Shown piece by piece: positions 54,801 through 62,130 of a stretch of DNA of 64,000 nucleotides. Both the position numbers and the translations under genes were made by a program. The DNA comes from Symbiodinium natans (lineage: Eukaryota > Sar > Dinophyceae > Suessiales > Symbiodiniaceae): positions 46,001 to 110,000 of the forward strand of contig CAJNDS010001913.1 of assembly GCA_905221605.1 (NCBI GenBank), written 5' to 3'. The notes under the pieces were generated by a model. It worked only from the letters and a program-made list of their open reading frames with translations, was not told where the DNA came from and ran no database searches. Within the stretch, counting starts at the first letter, position 1. Each line of letters starts with the position of its first letter.

Positions 54801-57112
54801 AACCCCTGCATTCTTCGGATACTCTTGGGACCTCAACAGCATCCCAAGGCCCTAAACCCTAAACCCTAAACCCTAAAACCCGAAACCCCAAACCCTAAAC
54901 CCCAAACCCTAAACCCCAAACCCTAAATCCTAACCCCTAATTAAACCCTAAGACCCTAAAACCCCAAACCCCAAACCCCAAACCCCAAACCCCAAACCCT
55001 AAACCCTAAACCCTAAACCCTAAACCCTAAACCCTATTCTTAGGCTACGCTTGGGACCTGAAAAGTATCCCAAGGCCCCTCCACTGGTCGAGTTTTACGG
55101 CCAGCGCGTGGCCGAGTTCAGCCGGAGGCCGGTCCGAGGGATTTGAAGGTGTCGGGGTTTAGGGTTTAGGGTTTAGGGTTGAGGGTTTAGGGTTTAGGGT
55201 TGAGGGTTTAGGGTTTAGGGTTTAGGGTAGTAGGGTTTCTCATGGGACTCTACCTTGGACGCCTTTCTTCTCAGATTCCTACAACCTTATAGGGTTCAGG
55301 GTGGTAGGGCTTAGGGTTCATAGGCTGCAACCTTATAGTGCTTAGGGTGTATAGGGCTTAGGGTTCATAGGCTGCAACCTTATAGGGCTGAGGGTGTATA
55401 GGGCTTAGGGTTCATGCGTTTTTTTTCTCTGTGGCCTTTCAAAGGCGTGCGAAGTCCTCTGAGTCCCGGGAAATCCCCTGCCCCTCCGTCGCCCCCCCCT
55501 TCCCACCCCTCACTAAACGCCTTGATGCTCAGGATCTTATGCGAACTCACTTGCTCCCTAAAGACTAAGCCCCAAGCCCTAAACAGTCAATCCATTCAAT
55601 CCCTTCAGTCCTTTAAGCCTTCTTGATTGCTGGGATTGTTTTGTGGGGAGGGGGCTTGTTGGGGCTTTAGGGGTTTAGGGGCTTTTAGCCCCGAAGCCCT
55701 GAAACCCTAAAACCCCAAAACCCTAAACCCCAAAACCCTAAAACCCCAAAACCCGAAAACCCCAAAACCCCAAAACCCCAAAACCCTAAAACCCCAAAAC
55801 CCTAGGGGGTTTTAGGTGTAATTATTCTAAAACCCCAAAACCCGAAAACCCTAAACCCTAGGGGGTTTTAGGTGTAATTACTCTAAAACCCCAAAACCCT
55901 AAAACCCTAAACCCTAGGGGGTTTTAGGTGTAATTACTCGGTTTGGTGCCCAGTGCCAGGCAAGGCGAAGCCCTGCTGATCGCCGCGCAGGTGGCGGAAA
56001 TGACGTGGAAGGAGTGTGGGGTTTAGGGTTTATAAGGTCTAGGGGGTTTAGGGTTTAGGGTTTAGGGTTTAGGGTTTAGGGTTTGGGGTGTAGGGTTTAG
56101 GTTTCGGAATCAAAGTGTTTAGGTTTTTGGGGTCTAGGGGGCTCTCTGGCTACTCCGAACCGTACACAAGGCCCCTGCAATACTCGCGGCATCGTCATCG
56201 GGTCCATGCCAGTATAACGACAACTAAGAACGCATTGCCATAAAACAGCCTCCCAGGCTTTTCCAGATCCAAATAAATACCCCAAACCCCAAGCCCTAAA
56301 CCCTTAACCCAAATAACATGTTTTTGCGCGGCTTCGGTGATTGGGGGTACCTTAAGAACCCAAAACCCGGCATTTTGTAGGTAAATTCATATGAAGCCTC
56401 CTTGTAGGGTTCTTCGGTAGCCTACGAAGAAGCAGGTTTTGGGTTCTTCTAACCCTAACCCCTAGACCCTAAATCCTAAACCCTAAACCCTAAACCCTAA
56501 ACCCTAAACCCTAATCGGCTCCCGCGGCAGGGCTTGGGGGCGTTGGTTGGGTAAGGGATGACCTCGGGCGCCTTTCCGGAATGACGTCCTGGAAGGGAAG
56601 ACGGCCGGGTTCGGCAGCCCTGCCGCGGGAGCCGATTAGGCTTTAGGGTTTAGGGTTTAGGCACTCAGCTCATTGGCGAATTGGCGAAGGATGACGACCC
56701 AATTTGTAAAAAACAAGAAGCTCGAAGCCGGCCCACGAAGCGGTCCTTTCGGGTTTTTGTGTGGTGGGAGGGGTTTAAGGCTTAGGGTTTTAGGCTCTGG
56801 TCGGGGGGGCTTAAGGTTTAGGATGTAGGGATTTGAGCAGAATAAGTTTAGGGTTTGGCAACTTCAGGTTTTGGATCCGGGTGTGGAGACTTGACGGTGC
56901 TGTGAGGGATTGCAGCTGTAAGGGCCGTTCTCTAAAGTCGACGTCATTTTGGAGCCCTGTGCTAAAGCGAACCGCTTCTGATGGACTGTTAGGGTCCGGG
57001 CTTTCACCCCTATCTTTCCCTAGAAAGCCCATATTATGTTTATGCCTAAACCCTAAACCCCAAACCCTAAACCCTCAACAGTATCAACCCTAAACCTTTC
57101 GATGCTCTGCCA

Positions 57113-57178
<66 letters not shown>

Positions 57179-60102
57179 TCCCCCCCTAAACCTTAAACCC
57201 TAAACCCTAAACCCTAAACCGCCCCTCCGAATAAGTTTTCGTCCGAAGCGTCAGGTGGATTCGCCTGAGGGTGCGGCTCACATCCGCGAGATCGTCAAGG
57301 CGAGGACCCCCCGAAACAACCCCAAAAGCCTTGGGGGGTTTTAGGGGTTTTAGGGTTTAGGGAGTTTAGGGTTTTGGGGCTCAGAGTTAAGGGTTTTTAG
57401 GGTTTTAGGGTTTTCAAGGGTGTTTAGGGTTGAGGGCTCTTTAGTTTTTAGGGGTTTGGGATTCTAGGGGTTTAGGGTTCTAGGGATTTTAAGGTTCAGG
57501 GTTCCATCTAGGGTTGTAGGGATTCAGGGTTTTGGGGTTTTGGGGGTTTTAGGGTTATAGGGTTTGGGTTTAGAGTTGCGGGGTTTAGGGTCTCAGGGAT
57601 TTATGGCTCTAGGGCTTATAGGGTTTTGGATTTAGGGTCTACATTGCAAGGTTGTCGGCATAATTTTGGTTTCATGTTGGGCTCAGGGTTTAGGGTCTCA
57701 GCGCTTAGGCTTTTAGGGTTCACAGGTTTGTGGGCGTGGGGTTAAGACCACGATACCCGAATGCCTGGACCTTAGACATTACCTTAAAAGCCTAAACCCG
57801 CAACCCTAAATCCTAAACACCACGAAGCCGTCCAACCGAACCTCCAGCCACAGGTTTACTTGCAGCTTCGGGGTGCTTGTGTCAGCAAACTATAAGTGCG
57901 CCTGCAACCCGAGCTATAGCTAAGTTGGGGGTTTGGGGTCTAGGGTTTATGGGTTTAGTTTAGGGTGTCAGGTTTAGGGTTTAGGGTTTAGGGTTTGGGG
58001 GGGAGGGGGGGGGGCATATCAATGGGGTTTCAACCAGCACTTGTACTATCCCCAGATCTTCCATAATCCTGTACATGAGGAAGATCCCCTCAAAAATCAC
58101 ACTACATGCCTGAGGGGCTATCTAGGGTTGAGGGTTTAGGGATTATGGGGTAAAGGGATCTTGTGTCTTGGCCTATAAGACTCAGGAGAAAATCCATGAA
58201 CAACTTACCGGCTCTTCGTAGGGAAGGAGGAGGGATATTAGGGACCCCACAGAATCCCTCAAAGGACACAAGGACCCAGAGCAGGCCCCCCCTCCCTTTT
58301 GTTCAGGGTTTAGGTTCCCTCATCGGCCTCGACACAGTCAGCTGCCATATTACTCGCCACCATCGTTCAAGCTTGCAGTTCTGACACCCGTTTGGGTTTA
58401 GGGTTTAGGGTTTAGGGTTTAGGGTTTAGGGTTTAGGGTTTAGGTTTAGGGTTTAGGGTGTAGGGTTTATTGTTTAGGGTTTGGGGTTTACTCTTTTAGA
58501 GTTTAGGGGTCAGGCCTGGAGATTATTTGTTGGAAGCCGGTGCCGTCAGAGGAATGGTGGAGCTAGAGCTGTGTCACCCACTCTGGAACGCCTTCACACG
58601 TTACCCTAAACCCTAAACCCTAAACCCTAAACCCTAAACCCTAAACCCTAAACCCTAAACCCTAAACCCTAAACCCTAAACCCTAAACCCTAAACCCTCA
58701 CCAACCTGGACACCAGCGTTCTGAAGCTCACCATACTGTGGCAACTTTGCTTAGTAGTAGAGTGGGTAACCTTTAACCTTTTTGGGGCAATATAATCCCC
58801 TGATAATCCCAAAGGTTAACCTTTAACCTTTAACCTTTAACCTTTAACCTTTTTGGGGTAATATAATCCCCTGATAATCCCAAAGGTTAACCTTTAGTTT
58901 CCCTAGGTACTGGACAACTAAGTTTGCGCACGGCAGCTTCAAGAATGGCGACGGGTTTTGGTCCAGGAGAGCGGTCATTGAGCACTAATTACTTGACCTA
59001 ACCCCCCCCCTAAACGTAGGTACGCCTAATTGGGGTCCTTTTTACAAGGAACCCGCCCTACTATTTGGGGGTTTATACTAGGGGTCTCTCATGTTCGTAT
59101 ACACTCATTTAGAGTGTGGGGTTTAGGGGTTTAGGGGTTCAGCGGTTTATGGTTGAGGGGGTTTGGGTTTAGGGGTCTAGGGTGTAGGGGTTTGGGGTTT
59201 TTGGGTTTAGGGGTTAGGGGTTTTGGCTTTGGGGTTTAGGGGTTTCGCGGTTTAGGGTTCAGGGTTCCTAGGGTTTAGTTCGGGCTGCGGGTTGAGGGTT
59301 TAACAGCAGATGTTGTGAATGAGCTCCTGGCTCAAGGCCGGTTATTGCAATTCGCCCTAAAACCTGAACCCTAAATCCTAAGACCCTTAAACCCTACAAC
59401 CCTAAACCTTGAAACTCTGAAACCCTAAACCCTAAACCCCTAAAATCCTAAACCCCTAGTTAAGCCCTATAGGCCCCCCAAACCCCCAAAACCACAAGGC
59501 CTTAACCTCGAAACCCTAAACCCCCAAACGAACGTTCGGAGGGCTTGGGGTTTAGGGTTTAGGGTTTAGGGCTTGGAGTTTAGGGTTTAGGGTTGAGACT
59601 TTAGGGCTTAGGGTTTAGGATTGAGAGTTTGGGGCTTAGGGTTGAGGGTTTAGGGCTAAGGGCTTAGGGCGTAGGGGAGGGCGAAGGGCTGCAAGGTGGA
59701 GGGCATCGACATGATCTTCGTGGATGCCATGCGACTCTCAGGTGCCCTGTCGAGGGTTCTTGCTTAGGGTTCCCAAGGGTTCTAACTTGGCAGGCCCCCC
59801 CATTTAGAAGACATCTGGTGCCATGCTCTATCAAGTCAAACCCTGCACCCCATGGGTTCAGCTTTTAGGGTCTGTAGGGTTTAGGGCTCAGGGCAGCCTG
59901 TGGGTTTTTGGGGCTTGGGGTCCTTGCTTCGTGGTTTGGGGTTGAGGGTTAGGGTTTAGGGTTTAGGGTTTAGGGTTTAAGGTTTAGGGTTTAGGGTTTA
60001 GGGTTTAGGGTTTAGGGTTTAGGGTTTAGGCCTCTTGTGGTTTTCTTTCTCCGCAGGCGCGGACGTCGAGCGCATCGAGACAGCCGCGAAGAAGCACCAC
60101 AG
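41522..60102 (+). CDS. HpcH/HpaI-family aldolase-like gene 2, many tiny exons
   Basis: Tandem paralogue of gene 1. Exons: 41522-41569, 43595-43669, 45984-46026, 46861-46922, 48674-48722, 49779-49810, 50719-50781, 51454-51497, 55954-55990, 57255-57299, 59696-59741, 60057-60102. All junctions close in frame with GC or GT donors and AG acceptors. Joined, they give in family order ALVRLGSAAAAELVAASGFE, VVVLDHSRGAEDLLG, AGAHSLMRVP, HLRRALQVGVEGIILPGVES, AEEAHALVELCLYPSR, EALLIAAQVDSPEGAAHIRE and VEGIDMIFVDAMRLSGADVE. The C-terminal exons and the start Met were not found. Catalytic His is Arg, metal Glu is Asp and metal Asp is Arg by my alignment, so it may be a non-enzymatic relative or a decaying copy, although no stop is seen. 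Confidence 0.75.
42134..42243. mobile_element. Palindromic MITE-like element, family B, with 4-bp target duplication
   Basis: CTTAGTAGTAGAGTGGG ... GGACAACTAAG, inner arms GGTAACCTTTAACC / GGTTAACCTTTAG. Flanked by ACTT on both sides, a likely target-site duplication. Confidence 0.78.
42715..42812. repeat. AT-rich dinucleotide array
   Basis: (TA)n and (CATA)n array; source of spurious Tyr/Ile-rich frames. Confidence 0.85.
43432..43466. repeat. Poly-C run followed by poly-A run
   Basis: About 16 C then about 18 A; low complexity only. Confidence 0.9.
43595..43669 (+). CDS. Gene 2 exon: ALVRLGSAAAAELVAASGFE
   Basis: AACTCCGGAG|G, then ARALG and the peptide named in the call, donor GTCCTTG. 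It ends at the same codon (GFE) as the matching gene 1 exon, so this intron position is shared. TTTAGGG starts 16 bases into the intron. Confidence 0.82.
43683..44395 (+). repeat. TTTAGGG passing into TTTGGGG and GGGTTTGG variants
   Basis: About 700 bp. The tract drifts from TTTAGGG to long runs of GGGGGTTT, so the telomere unit has been replaced by G-richer ones. Only spurious Gly/Phe/Leu-rich frames. Confidence 0.88.
44420..44720 (+). other. Unique island in gene 2 intron
   Basis: Begins after TAATTTTGCAG (acceptor-like). Several frames are open (for example LLDNIVAFFQLPALFVLVAI; LSWHELAGQHRRLFPAASS). No family recognised and no fit to the aldolase. It may be a captured exon. Confidence 0.3.
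44722..44880 (+). repeat. TTTAGGG then TTTTAGGG tract
   Basis: Five heptamers followed by about 12 octamers. Confidence 0.9.
45325..45401 (-). repeat. CCCTAAA tract, about 11 units, cutting a MITE
   Basis: Directly followed by ACTAACAATCCCTCATAGGG ... GATTACAGACTGTTAG (45,403-45,465), the inner part of a family A element without its outer arms. Confidence 0.85.
45518..45608 (+). repeat. TTTAGGG tract, about 12 units
   Basis: Heptamers with two TTCAGGG variants. Confidence 0.9.
45735..45970 (-). repeat. 9-bp CCCTATAAA / CCCTATAAG array
   Basis: About 25 units; a telomere-like variant of different period, just upstream of a strong 3' splice site (CCCCCTTTCACAG). Gives a spurious Asn-Pro-Ile frame. 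Confidence 0.9.
45984..46026 (+). CDS. Gene 2 exon: VVVLDHSRGAEDLLG
   Basis: CCCCCTTTCACAG|G, then VVVLDHSRGAEDLL plus one base. A GC donor at 46,027 gives a gap-free alignment with the family (DLLG-AVALVHAASRAG). A GT at 46,038 is the other choice but breaks the phase. The catalytic His of D-x-EHG is Arg. Confidence 0.8.
46139..46210. mobile_element. Family A MITE, left half missing, abutting TTTAGGG
   Basis: ...TTCATAGGGATTATAGTACC ... CAGGACTGTTAGT ... CGGGAACATCCCAAG. The missing arm is replaced by TTTAGGG units. Confidence 0.7.
46861..46922 (+). CDS. Gene 2 exon: AVALVHAASRAGAHSLMRVP
   Basis: CGGTGCTCAG|GG, donor GC (GCCACTGG). Contains the active-site Arg strand. It joins LLG to ALSQAHLRRAL with exact family spacing. 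Confidence 0.82.
47287..47390. mobile_element. Palindromic MITE-like element, family F
   Basis: 104 bp with perfect 14-bp arms TTACTGTTGGTTAG / CTAACCAACAGTAA; the core contains CCCTATATAATCCC. Confidence 0.78.
47820..48136 (+). CDS. Exon-like island inside gene 2 intron (about 100 codons)
   Basis: A frame open from about 47,836 to TGA at about 48,135 with normal composition: SVASGLAPLKDGLCRAVAEA, QTLAYVADTMASIHADITHH, RRALYAQYPADVDRR. GC-rich like the exons. It does not fit the aldolase. A GTAGGC at 47,952 could be a donor. Candidate nested gene or captured exon; the reverse strand is also partly open. Confidence 0.4.
48504..48557. mobile_element. Family A MITE, right half missing
   Basis: GGAGCCTCCCCCTTATACTA ... 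ACAGTCCTTGATAGGGATT ... GGGCGTACT, then replaced by CCCTAAA-type repeats. Confidence 0.68.
48674..48722 (+). CDS. Gene 2 exon: ALSQAHLRRALQVGVE
   Basis: CCCAGAATCTTTCCAG|G, with a pyrimidine tract, then ALSQAHLRRALQVGVE plus one base, GC donor (GCGTCAAAG). The split Gly closes with the next exon. Confidence 0.85.
48728..48975 (+). repeat. Five-fold repeat of a splice-donor-like segment
   Basis: GGCCTCAAAGTTTAGGGTTTA recurs at about 48,785, 48,828, 48,856, 48,884 and 48,952. It resembles the exon end and donor GGCGTCAAAGTTTGGGGTTTA at 48,722. Confidence 0.8.
49779..49810 (+). CDS. Gene 2 exon: GIILPGVESAE
   Basis: TGCGGCTGCAG|GG, then IILPGVESAE, GC donor. Only 32 bases. Family: GV-x-VPMV-x-SAEE. 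Confidence 0.85.
49965..50060. mobile_element. Dispersed element, family D
   Basis: GGGGCACCTTCTTGGGCCC ... GGGGTGTATACTAGGGGTCC ... TATTTTCGTAAACTCCC. Confidence 0.6.
50719..50781 (+). CDS. Gene 2 exon: EAHALVELCLYPSRTPGGSG
   Basis: ACCCGCGGAG|G; aligns with the family's EAR-x-VV-x-ACRYPPRG-x-RG-x-G. GC donor at 50,782 keeps phase. CCCTAAA before; TTCAGGG/TTGAGGG variants after. Confidence 0.78.
51284..51411 (-). repeat. CCCTAAA tract, about 18 units
   Basis: Perfect heptamers about 40 bases before the next gene 2 exon. Confidence 0.92.
51454..51497 (+). CDS. Gene 2 exon: PGAAGISATTATLL
   Basis: CCAACACCCAAG, then PGAAGISATTATLL plus two bases, donor GTGCTG. Same Pro-Gly start and position as the gene 1 exon at 32,198. 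Confidence 0.6.
51871..51977. mobile_element. Palindromic MITE-like element, family C
   Basis: CTTGGAGGTTCAGGTACTCA ... GCCCCGAACCTCCAAG. Left side abuts GGGTTTAGGGTTTA. Confidence 0.78.
52381..52565 (+). repeat. GGGCTTA / GGGTTTA mixed tract
   Basis: About 20 units of the variant heptamer AGGGCTT mixed with TTTAGGG. Confidence 0.9.
52619..52736. mobile_element. Palindromic MITE-like element, family C
   Basis: CTTGGAGGTTCATGGTACC ... GTACCCTGAACCTCTAAG. Confidence 0.75.
52818..52922. mobile_element. Palindromic MITE-like element, family A
   Basis: CTTGGGAGGCTCCCCCTTA ... GGGTGAACATCCCAA, inner ACTAACAGTCCTT / AAGGATTGTTAGT. TCTAA occurs just outside both ends, a possible target duplication. 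Confidence 0.75.
52923..53530. other. Unique DNA in gene 2's longest intron
   Basis: Open frame 52,952-53,197 (Phe/Ser/Leu-rich, no domain) and a diverged family B-like element at about 53,268-53,362 (CTTAGTAGCTGAATGAGTAC ... CAGCAACTAAG). No convincing gene. Confidence 0.4.
53574..53690 (+). repeat. Tandem repeat of about 33 bp, 3-4 copies
   Basis: Units like CAGGCAAGGGAGCGCGGAGG with CGCTGCAAACC. Source of a spurious Gln/Arg/Gly-rich frame. Confidence 0.8.
54468..54579. mobile_element. MITE-like element, family B (diverged)
   Basis: CTTGGTAGTAGAGTATATAGG ... AAAGGTTAACCTTTAG ... GGACAACTGGG; a mutated copy of 42,134-42,243. Confidence 0.6.
55156..55228 (+). repeat. TTTAGGG/TTGAGGG tract
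   Basis: Alternating TTTAGGG and TTGAGGG in regular order. An open island before it (55,086-55,150, LVEFYGQRVAEFSRR) looks exon-like but is not needed for, and does not fit the phase of, the aldolase. Confidence 0.7.
55690..55940 (-). repeat. CCCCAAAA/CCCTAAAA tract with three 56-bp repeats
   Basis: GGGGGTTTTAGGTGTAATTA is repeated three times (about 55,806, 55,858, 55,917) between CCCCAAAA-type runs. The last copy ends just before the acceptor of the next gene 2 exon. Confidence 0.88.
55954..55990 (+). CDS. Gene 2 exon: ARQGEALLIAAQ
   Basis: GTTTGGTGCCCAG, then one base and ARQGEALLIAAQ, donor GTGGCG. Family: A-x-AN-x-x-LLV-x-VQ. Splits after the same Gln codon as gene 1. A second AG at 55,958-55,959 keeps the same phase. 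Confidence 0.75.
56511..56639. mobile_element. 129-bp hairpin element with perfect 24-bp arms
   Basis: CTAATCGGCTCCCGCGGCAG + GGCT at the left and its exact reverse complement at 56,616-56,639. Flanked by CCCTAAA on the left and TTTAGGG on the right, so the palindrome extends into the repeats. GC-rich core with an exon-like look. Confidence 0.85.
57115..57187. repeat. Poly-C run of about 60 bases
   Basis: Uninterrupted C from 57,115 to 57,175, then CTCC and C-rich DNA. Length may be unreliable for sequencing reasons. Confidence 0.85.
57255..57299 (+). CDS. Gene 2 exon: VDSPEGAAHIREIVK
   Basis: CCGAAGCGTCAG|G, then VDSPEGAAHIREIVK, GC donor. With the previous exon it reads AAQVDSPEGAAHIREIVK, the family's QIET signature with Glu changed to Asp. 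Confidence 0.85.
57340..58020 (+). repeat. Degenerate TTTAGGG/TTTTAGGG field
   Basis: Variants of GGGTTTTAGGG and GGGTTTAGGG with unique DNA at 57,745-57,935 in which I see no gene. Confidence 0.7.
58392..58470 (+). repeat. TTTAGGG tract
   Basis: About 10 units. A matching CCCTAAA tract follows at 58,601-58,698 in the same intron. Confidence 0.9.
58601..58698 (-). repeat. CCCTAAA tract, about 14 units
   Basis: Perfect heptamers. Confidence 0.92.
58750..58922. mobile_element. Palindromic MITE-like element, family B, internally duplicated
   Basis: CTTAGTAGTAGAGTGGG ... GGACAACTAAG, flanked by TTTG on both sides. The core (GGGG-AATATAATCCCCTGATAA) is present twice, joined by five TTTAACC units. 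Outer parts are almost identical to 42,134-42,243. Confidence 0.82.
59015..59115. mobile_element. Dispersed element, family D
   Basis: GGTACGCCTAATTGGGGTCC ... TTTATACTAGGGGTC ... TTCGTATACACTC. Confidence 0.55.
59696..59741 (+). CDS. Gene 2 exon: VEGIDMIFVDAMRLS
   Basis: GGGCTGCAAG|G, then VEGIDMIFVDAMRLS plus one base, donor GTGCCC. Family: VEG-VD-x-LF-x-GP-x-DLS; the metal Asp is Arg. Confidence 0.85.
59944..60028 (+). repeat. TTTAGGG tract, about 12 units
   Basis: Close to the 3' end of an intron, an exception to the usual C-rich strand there. Confidence 0.9.
60057..60102 (+). CDS. Gene 2 exon: ADVERIETAAKKHH
   Basis: GTGGTTTTCTTTCTCCGCAG|G, the best pyrimidine tract in the window; the split Gly codon closes. 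Corresponds to gene 1's LLLALETAEAPRQ. GC donor at 60,103. Later exons not found. Confidence 0.75.
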
Positions 60103-60185
60103 GCATCAGCCATCTGAGGGTTCGGGGTTTCAGGGTTCAAGTGTGTTTAGGGTTTGGGGTTTCAGGCTTCAGGCGTTCAGAAAGT

Positions 60186-60275
60186 TTAGGGTTTAGGGTT
60201 TAGGGTTTAGGGTTTAGGGTTTAGGGTTTAGGTTAGGGTTTAGGGTTTAGGGTTTAGGGGGGGGGGGGGGGGGGT
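60186..60275 (+). repeat. TTTAGGG tract ending in poly-G
   Basis: About 10 heptamers, then GTTTA followed by some 16 G. Confidence 0.9.
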
Positions 60276-60482
60276 GTTCGGGCTTAGGGCTTTGGGCCTG
60301 AGGGTCAGACTGCAGGCTGGGCGTTTTGGGCTTATAGGGTTTAGGATTTAGGGTTTAGGGAGTTGCGGGTGTATATGTAGACACCCCAAAGCATCCATAA
60401 GACCCATGTCTCATACGAAATTAGGGGCTGATATGCGTGTATTTGGGAGTATTTAGGGCTCCCATTTAAAAATCGGTGAGTG

Positions 60483-60900
<418 letters not shown>

Positions 60901-60989
60901 TTTTGTTCCCCACCTTCGGTGTGAGGTTGTTAGATTTTAAACTCAACTCTTCTCCTCGCACGGAACTCTTCTCGACTCCCTCAATTGCC

Positions 60990-61555
60990 CAACGCTAGAG
61001 ACACCCTGGAGTGAGTTTTCCTGGAGTGCCCAATTTCAGAAACTCCCTGGAGTGCCCAACCCCAGAGTCTCCCTGGAGTGCCAACCCCAGAGAATTTTCG
61101 GAGTGCTCAAGAGACTCCCTGCAATGCCCAATTTAGAGTCTTTGCGGGGTGTCCAACCCCAGAGTCTCCCTGGAGTGCCCAACCCGGAGTCTCCCTAAAA
61201 TCCCTACCTCAAAGGCCTGCCTGGAGTGACCAAGAGTCTCGGATGCCCAACTCCAGAGTCTCCCTGGAGCCCAACCCAGAGACTCCTTGAAATGCCCAAG
61301 CGAGACTCCCTCGTAGCGCCGTGCACAACTCAACTCCAGAAAAAGGTGCCCATCCCCAGAAATTTTTTGGAGTGCTCAACGCCAGAGACCCTGGAGTTTG
61401 CCCCCTCAGAGACTCCCTGAGTGCCCACCCCGGAGACTCCCTGGAGTGCCCAACCCCAGAGACTCCCTGAAATGCCCAACCCCAGAGACTGCCTAGAGTG
61501 CCCAACCAGGGAGACTCCCTGGAGTGCCCAACCCCAGAGACCCTGGAGTGCGAAG
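60990..61555 (+). repeat. 27-bp minisatellite, about 20 copies
   Basis: Unit close to CTCCCTGGAGTGCCCAACCC followed by CAGAGA, with indels between copies. CTCCCTGGAG and CACTCCAGG are partly palindromic. Confidence 0.9.
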
Positions 61556-61755
61556 GTGGGAATGTTCGAAGTCAAATAACTTATTGATTTTTGTTTGTTT
61601 GGGTTGGGCATACTAGAAATTCAAACCAAACTTCATACGGGGGTTCTATGCCAGTACGTTTTCCTGTCTTTTTCAGGGTCCAGGTGTCACAAAGAGTGAC
61701 GCCTAAGAGGTAGGGCGTCGTGCCAGCGCCGATGTTGCCCATTATAGACTTGAGA

Positions 61756-61862
61756 CTTGGGATGTTCCCCCTTACACTAACAGTCCTTAATACATGGATT
61801 GTAGTGCCCCCGATTATAATTCCAATGAAGGACTGTTAGTATATAAGGGGGAACATCCCAAG
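61756..61862. mobile_element. Palindromic MITE-like element, family A, best copy
   Basis: 107 bp. Perfect outer arms CTTGGGATGTTCCCCC / GGGGGAACATCCCAAG and inner ACTAACAGTCCTT / AAGGACTGTTAGT. CATTATAGACTTGA precedes it and CATTATCTATGGACTTGA follows it. Confidence 0.85.
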
Positions 61863-61992
61863 CATTATCTATGGACTTGACACCTCCAAATGAAGGTTGG
61901 CTACTAGTTAGGGCTTAGCGGCCTCTACGGGAGACCTCAACCCCAAACCTCAAACCCCAAGCCCGAAAACTCAAACCCTAGACTTGGGATAT

Positions 61993-62100
61993 CTTGGGAT
62001 GTTCCCCCTTAAACTAACAGTCCTTAATAAGGACTATAGTAGGGTGTACTAGAATCCCTATCAAGGATCAGGACTGGTAGTGTAAGGGGGGGGATCCCAA
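61993..62100. mobile_element. Palindromic MITE-like element, family A
   Basis: CTTGGGATGTTCCCCCTTA ... GTAAGGGGGGGATCCCAA; lies 130 bp from the previous copy in the same orientation. Confidence 0.82.
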
Positions 62101-62130
62101 CCCTAGGCCCTAAATGGCTTGAGGCTTAAG

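Noticed and set aside
55086-55150. Extra gene 2 exon (LVEFYGQRVAEFSRR)
   Set aside because: The neighbouring exons join in phase without it and it does not fit the phase; kept only as an exon-like island.
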